Assembly (NCBI GenBank): GCA_023436395.1
Contig: JAEZJJ010000079.1
Span: 23,073-87,072 of the forward strand
DNA: 64,000 nt
Source: Bacillota bacterium
GTDB lineage: Bacteria; Bacillota; Clostridia; Lachnospirales; Cellulosilyticaceae
Direction: 5' to 3'
Every line of letters starts with the position of its first letter. Position 1 is the first letter of the stretch. Below, piece after piece: positions 59,743-64,000 of this stretch. The notes beneath the pieces are model-generated. The model did no database searches. It had not been told where the DNA came from and worked only from the letters and a program-made list of their open reading frames with translations. A program made the translations under genes and the position numbers.

Positions 59743-60492
59743 TTAGCCGAATCTACCCGTAATATAATCTTCTGTCTTTTTATGAGTTGGCATATTAAAG
59801 ATCTTATGTGTATCATCCACCTCAATTAATTCCCCTAGTAAGAAGAAGGCTGTACGGTCAGAAATTCTTGCTGCCTGTTGCATATTATGCGTTACGATTA
59901 CAATTGTGTATTGTTTTTTAAGTTCACTAATTAAATCTTCTATCTTAGAGGTAGAAATTGGATCAAGAGCAGAGGTTGGCTCATCCATTAATAATATTTC
60001 TGGACGCATAGCGATGGAACGTGCTATACAAATTCTTTGCTGTTGTCCCCCAGACAAGCTAATTGCATTCTTCTTGAGTTTATCTTTTACTTCGTCCCAA
60101 ATGGCTGCTTTCTTTAAGCTGTCTTCTACAATTTCGTCTAATTCTGATTTTTTCTTTATGCCTTGCATACGTGGTCCATAAGTAATATTATCATAAATGT
60201 TCATCGGGAATGGATTAGGCTTTTGAAATACCATGCCTACTCTTTTTCTAAGTTCAATCGTATCCATACTAAAGATTTCTTGACCTCGGTAAGTAATAGT
60301 TCCTTCTACTTTAGGTGCTACTGCCAAATCGCTCATACGGTTAAAGATACGCAATAAAGTAGACTTACCACAACCTGAAGGCCCAATAAAAGCAAGTACC
60401 TCATTTTCGATAATATCTAAGTTAATATTTTTTAAAGCTTTAAATTCACCATAATAAAATGATAAATCTTTAATACTCATAATTGTTTCCAT
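59743..60492 (-). CDS. pstB: Phosphate ABC transporter ATPase
   Basis: 249 aa. Walker A is GPSGCGKST, the signature LSGGQQQR, Walker B ILLMDEPTSALD, with a VTHNMQQAARISD H-loop. The phosphate-specific insert (NIYDNITYGPRMQG) is present. It energises PstCA-mediated phosphate uptake. It overlaps no neighbours but is 12 bases downstream of pstA. The RBS is GAGGAG. Confidence 0.97.
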   Translation of the reverse strand: METIMSIKDLSFYYGEFKALKNINLDIIENEVLAFIGPSGCGKSTLLRIFNRMSDLAVAPKVEGTITYRGQEIFSMDTIELRKRVGMVFQKPNPFPMNIYDNITYGPRMQGIKKKSELDEIVEDSLKKAAIWDEVKDKLKKNAISLSGGQQQRICIARSIAMRPEILLMDEPTSALDPISTSKIEDLISELKKQYTIVIVTHNMQQAARISDRTAFFLLGELIEVDDTHKIFNMPTHKKTEDYITGRFG

Positions 60493-60504
60493 GGTCTTTC
60501 TCCT

Positions 60505-61296
60505 CTAGGATTTGACTTTACTTAATTTATGTCCAATAAAATAAGTCAGTAAATTTAAAAGTAAAATTGTAATAAGCAGTACAACAGCTGTACCGTATGC
60601 TTCATCAAAAGAAATCCCTTCTTTAGCTGATAAATACAGATGAACAGCTAACGTTCTACCTGATTCCATGGGACCTTCTGGAAAACGATACATCGTTCCT
60701 GCTGTTAAATAAATAGCTGCTGTTTCTCCTACAATTCTTCCTGTACCTAATACTACACCTGTTAAAATACCAGATAAGGCATTAGGAATTACCACTTTAA
60801 TAATCGTTTTAAATTTAGAAGCACCTAAGGCTAATGAACCTTCTCTATAACTTACTGGCACAGTTTTCAGCGCTTCTTCTGTGGTTTTTACAATAGTAGG
60901 TAATACCATCATAGACACGGTAAGTGAACCAGCCATAATCGATATACCTAATTTACATTGTGTTAAAAAGAAGGCCATTCCGAATAAACCAAATATAATA
61001 GAAGGAACAGCTGCTAAGCTTTCTGTTGCAAAGCGAATGGTATTTACGAACTTCCCTGGCTTTGCATACTCATTTAAGTAAATAGCTGCTCCAATGCCAA
61101 TAGGTCCTGAAATAAGAAGTCCAATACCCACCATATAGAGCGTTGATACAATTGGAGGAACTAGCTTGACAAAATCAATGTGAAAAGCACCCTTAAATAC
61201 ACTATAACCAATAATCCAACCTAGCATAATTATGGTTATGGAAGAAATCGCAAGTAGTGTCCCTTTTATAAGACTTTCCTTATGTCTTCTTTGCAT
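60505..61296 (-). CDS. pstA: Phosphate ABC transporter permease PstA
   Basis: 263 aa with six transmembrane helices. The EAA loop is EALKTVPVSYREGSLALGASKFKTI. The N-terminal arm is short. The start shares one base (TAATG) with the pstC stop, so it is translationally coupled. It pairs with PstC to make the phosphate pore. Confidence 0.96.
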   Translation of the reverse strand: MQRRHKESLIKGTLLAISSITIIMLGWIIGYSVFKGAFHIDFVKLVPPIVSTLYMVGIGLLISGPIGIGAAIYLNEYAKPGKFVNTIRFATESLAAVPSIIFGLFGMAFFLTQCKLGISIMAGSLTVSMMVLPTIVKTTEEALKTVPVSYREGSLALGASKFKTIIKVVIPNALSGILTGVVLGTGRIVGETAAIYLTAGTMYRFPEGPMESGRTLAVHLYLSAKEGISFDEAYGTAVVLLITILLLNLLTYFIGHKLSKVKS

Positions 61297-62159
61297 TATC
61301 TAGCTCTCCTTTCTGCTCTTCTAATAAACTGCGTAAGTACTAAATTAATTGCCATAATCAGTACAAAAAGTACCATACCTGTTGCAAATAATGCTTGCTG
61401 GTGAATACCTGTCGCATATCCCATTTCCATTGCAATATTAGCAGTTAGTGTTCTCACTGGATCCATAAGACTACTTGGAATAATTACAGAGTTACCTGCC
61501 ACTAAAATAACAGCCATAGTCTCACCTAATGCCCTTCCTATACCTAATACAATGCCTGCCATAATACCTGATTTAGCTGCACCTAATTGTACCCTGAAAA
61601 TATATTGGAATTTGGAAGCGCCTAAGCCTAATGCCCCTTCTTTATATTCATTTGGAACAGCTCTAAGACTTACTTCTGTCATTCTAATGACTGTAGGTAA
61701 TAGCATAACTGCTAAGATAAGCATTGCTGCTAATAAACTGCTACCACCACCTATACCGCCAAAAAGATCATTTAATATAGGTACAATTACCATCAAACCA
61801 AAGAAACCATAGATAACAGATGGTATACCAGCAAGTAAATCAATTGCTGCTGAAAATACTTTTGCTACTCTTTGCGGCAAGACTTCTACTAAAACAATTG
61901 CTGTACTTACACCAACTACAACACCTATAAGAGTTGCACCTAATGTAGCACATAAACTTGCTACTAACATTGGATAAATACCAAATATTTTCCCTGATGG
62001 GTTCCATTTATTACCAAACAGAAAATCCCAGATACTTACCTCCTTAAAGAAAGGTAAACCTCCTACTATAATATATACTGCCATAAATCCAACTACTAAA
62101 ATCATAATGGCCGCACATAACCAAAACACTCTTTTCATTAATTTATCCATGTACTTCAT
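61296..62159 (-). CDS. pstC: Phosphate ABC transporter permease PstC
   Basis: 287 aa, six transmembrane helices, EAA loop EVSLRAVPNEYKEGALGLGASKFQYI. The start is the ATG at 62159 with AAGTAAAGGTAG upstream. It lies 38 bases downstream of the pstS stop. Standard phosphate-transporter permease. Confidence 0.96.
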   Translation of the reverse strand: MKYMDKLMKRVFWLCAAIMILVVGFMAVYIIVGGLPFFKEVSIWDFLFGNKWNPSGKIFGIYPMLVASLCATLGATLIGVVVGVSTAIVLVEVLPQRVAKVFSAAIDLLAGIPSVIYGFFGLMVIVPILNDLFGGIGGGSSLLAAMLILAVMLLPTVIRMTEVSLRAVPNEYKEGALGLGASKFQYIFRVQLGAAKSGIMAGIVLGIGRALGETMAVILVAGNSVIIPSSLMDPVRTLTANIAMEMGYATGIHQQALFATGMVLFVLIMAINLVLTQFIRRAERRAR

Positions 62160-62197
62160 CTACCTTTACTTGTTTATAGATTACTACTAGACTACGA

Positions 62198-63019
62198 TTA
62201 GTTAATTGGAATATATTTTTCTGCAATAACGCTTTGCCCTTCTTCTCCAACGATGTAATCTAGGAAGGCTTTTGCATCAGCACTTGTGCTATTTGATGTT
62301 AAAAGAAGTAATGGTCTTGAAATCGTATATTCACTAGCTAAAACTGTTTCAGCATTTGGCATCACACCATCTACTGATATTGATTTTACTGTTTCATCCA
62401 CATAACCTAAAGAAATGTAACCAATTGCATTCTCTTTTGAAGCTACTGTTGCCATAATGCTACCTGTCCCTTCGCCAACTAAGGCTGTATCAATTATAGT
62501 TGACGCTTTATCACTTGTTAAAAGGCCTAATAATTCCTCAAAAGCACCTCTTGTGCCTGATCCTGCTTCTCTCGTTACTACAATAATGTCTGCATCTTTT
62601 CCACCAACCTGACTCCAATTAGTGATTTTACCTTCATAAATATCTTTAATTTGTTCTTTTGTTAAATCTGTTACTTCATTAGATGCATTAACAACAACTG
62701 CAATACCATCATGAGCAATAACTGTTTCTGTTAAACCTAGACCTTTTTCATCTTCACTTAATTCACGTGAGCTCATACCCATGTCTGCAGTTCCATCTGC
62801 CACTGCCTTAATCCCTGCAGATGAACCATTTCCTTGTACTTCAATATTCGCATCTGACACAGTCTCTTTATATTTTTCTGCTAGTTGTTCCATTGGTTCT
62901 GCTACCGTTGTAGAACCTACTACTGAAATTTTAGGTCCTTTTGAACTACTCCCACATCCTGCAAGCGCCATAGTCCCAATCATCACCCCTGCTATACATA
63001 CAAGTAATTTCTTTTTCAT
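62198..63019 (-). CDS. pstS: Phosphate-binding lipoprotein PstS
   Basis: 273 aa from the ATG at 63019, preceded by AGGAGGC; an in-frame upstream start lacks an RBS. A lipoprotein signal ends in LAGC with Cys22. Phosphate-contact motifs are present: VVGSTTVAEP, TADMGMSSREL and EAGSGTRGAFEE. It binds phosphate outside the membrane and delivers it to PstCA. It heads pstSCAB-phoU, controlled by the Pho-box repeats at 63097-63138. Confidence 0.97.
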   Translation of the reverse strand: MKKKLLVCIAGVMIGTMALAGCGSSSKGPKISVVGSTTVAEPMEQLAEKYKETVSDANIEVQGNGSSAGIKAVADGTADMGMSSRELSEDEKGLGLTETVIAHDGIAVVVNASNEVTDLTKEQIKDIYEGKITNWSQVGGKDADIIVVTREAGSGTRGAFEELLGLLTSDKASTIIDTALVGEGTGSIMATVASKENAIGYISLGYVDETVKSISVDGVMPNAETVLASEYTISRPLLLLTSNSTSADAKAFLDYIVGEEGQSVIAEKYIPIN

Positions 63020-63096
63020 TGTTAAATGCCTCCTAAAAACAATATATATCCTAGCTAACAATATTTTTTAATTTGTATCCCAATATTACACTTTTA

Positions 63097-63138
63097 ATGT
63101 TTAATTTATGTTGGAACAATGTTAAATCCATGTTAAAT
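63097..63138 (-). promoter_or_regulatory. Pho box: four 11-bp direct repeats upstream of pstS
   Basis: On the coding strand TTTAACAT, TTTAACAT, CCAACAT and TTAAACAT are spaced exactly 11 bp (motif ATGTT at 63097, 63108, 63119 and 63130 on the plus strand). TTAACA repeats with 5-bp gaps are the binding pattern of PhoP in Bacillus-type phosphate regulation. It lies 78 bases upstream of the pstS start codon. I saw no other gene in 63020-63371. Confidence 0.85.
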
Positions 63139-63297
63139 AGGTCTAGACATAGTCACTAAAGAACTACTTAAAAACGTTTTTTTAGCTATTATGTTTCATT
63201 TTTATTTTTTATAGATTACTTTACACTATCTAAAAACCATTATCCAATCTATCAACTCAACCCTACCTCATTTCAAGCTCATTTTTCGCTCAAAAAA

Positions 63298-63337
63298 ATA
63301 CCCTTGATATGTTCCCACAGGTACATATCAAGGGTAT
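63298..63337 (-). terminator. Terminator of the 63.4 kb gene
   Basis: A perfect 14-bp stem ATACCCTTGATATG/CATATCAAGGGTAT is followed on the minus strand by seven T, downstream of the 155-aa gene. Confidence 0.9.
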
Positions 63338-63371
63338 AATGACTTTATTTGTACAACTCCACAGTAAATGC

Positions 63372-63839
63372 TTAATCCAACTTTCTAAAAATTAAACTAA
63401 TCGTTTGATCCTTAAGGCTAGGATCCTCCGATTTTACCTTACACTGATAATCCTCAGCGTAGTATTCCAAGTCAAATGTCCTATCAATTTTCAATTTGTT
63501 TTGCTCAATATATTCATAGCATTCTTGAAACCACTGCGGTCCCAACACCTTTACATGAACATCAAAGCAGTAATACTCCCCTTCTGCTCTTGTATATCTG
63601 TAATATTCCTCTCCCTCAAATGAATTTACGGGCACTAAAGGGGTATAGTTAAAGCTATCAGATTGAAAATCAGAATCCAAAGCCATAAACCTTTCATTAA
63701 CATCACGATTTTTAATATCAGAATTTATGACATTTAAATGTAGCTTTAAGAAGTCAATTTCGTCATGCTCTTTGAAAAGTATTTTTGTCATAATCCCCAT
63801 ATACTTCTGTTCCTTAAGAAATACTAACTTACAATTCAT
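63372..63839 (-). CDS. Unknown protein, possible effector-binding (GyrI/AraC-ligand-like) domain
   Basis: 155 aa from the ATG at 63839, or 142 aa from the ATG at 63800, which has an AAGGAACAG site at better spacing. It is acidic and Tyr/Phe-rich (EGEEYYRYTRAEGEYYCFDVHVKVLG, shown only in part as motif EYYCFDVHVKVLG) with alternating strands and helices. The look is that of a small effector-binding domain such as GyrI or the C-terminus of MerR/AraC activators, but no DNA-binding domain is present upstream. Recognition is weak. A strong terminator follows. Confidence 0.5.
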   Translation of the reverse strand: MNCKLVFLKEQKYMGIMTKILFKEHDEIDFLKLHLNVINSDIKNRDVNERFMALDSDFQSDSFNYTPLVPVNSFEGEEYYRYTRAEGEYYCFDVHVKVLGPQWFQECYEYIEQNKLKIDRTFDLEYYAEDYQCKVKSEDPSLKDQTISLIFRKLD

Positions 63840-64000
63840 ATCTTATTATTCTTGTATGATGTATTTAGAAGCAAATAATCATACTTTTCCTTTCGTTTTG
63901 ATTTGTGATTTAATACATTCAGATGCTGTGGACTTTAGATTTTTATTCTGTAGCATGACTACTTGAGGGAGTGTATTGCCACAACTTTATCTGAATCATT

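Noticed and set aside
63840..64000. Possible DNA-binding domain upstream of the 63.4 kb gene
   Set aside because: The upstream frame has multiple stops and no helix-turn-helix; it may be a decayed fragment, but the evidence is too weak to list.

Overview
The window is about 64 kb of AT-rich, low-GC Firmicutes DNA, most likely from an anaerobic clostridial organism of the Lachnospirales/Cellulosilyticum type. This is inferred from strong Shine-Dalgarno sites, a hybrid-cluster protein, T-box control of hisS-aspS, a TerD/YceG/TelA stress system and a yclNOPQ-like iron operon. The species is a guess. There is no rRNA operon, prophage, complete insertion sequence or CRISPR array. One tRNA gene (Leu, CAG) is present.

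Layout: 0-5.4 kb holds exonuclease III (cut by the window edge), a YbaK deacylase, and a divergent pair made of a YceG-like domain fused to a trypsin-like protease facing YceG plus TelA. 5.5-17.1 kb carries two OmpR/histidine-kinase pairs, TspO, a CarD regulator with a leader ORF and attenuator-like hairpin, a YgjP-type metallopeptidase, and an ABC permease/ATPase/lipoprotein-acylase/two-component operon. 17.2-23.8 kb is the biosynthetic half of a Ter system: HAD phosphatase, StiP/Pelota-like protein, PRTase-TRSP, C-C bond lyase and three TerD paralogs. 24-30.5 kb has a DUF3160 lipoprotein with an FG-GAP-like partner, a 37-aa protein, and a P-type cation ATPase behind what looks like a yybP-ykoY (Mn2+) riboswitch with a mutually exclusive terminator. 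30.5-38.3 kb holds PpnP, copper-amine-oxidase-N-domain proteins, CoA-disulfide reductase/rhodanese genes, an M14 carboxypeptidase, a Crp/Fnr regulator and hcp.

38.5-49.1 kb is more accessory. It has a large hairpin, an orphan repeat protein with a membrane partner, tRNA-Leu, a GH18-like protein, the Fur-boxed iron-siderophore ABC operon with its AraC regulator, a cluster of very small genes, and two 265-270 bp hairpin elements that share a conserved, covarying core in opposite orientations. 49.1-63.8 kb is mostly housekeeping: a divergent lone PanC, aldo/keto reductase, hisS-aspS under a T-box, CheV, DeoC, a cytidylate-kinase-like protein, and pstSCAB-phoU behind four 11-bp-spaced Pho-box repeats.

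The genes that most clearly work together are the two Ter blocks (YceG, TelA, TerD and a nucleoside-like-metabolite module), which have no TerC or ATP-grasp in view. The nearby Mn-riboswitch ATPase may belong with them as metal stress response; that last link is inference.
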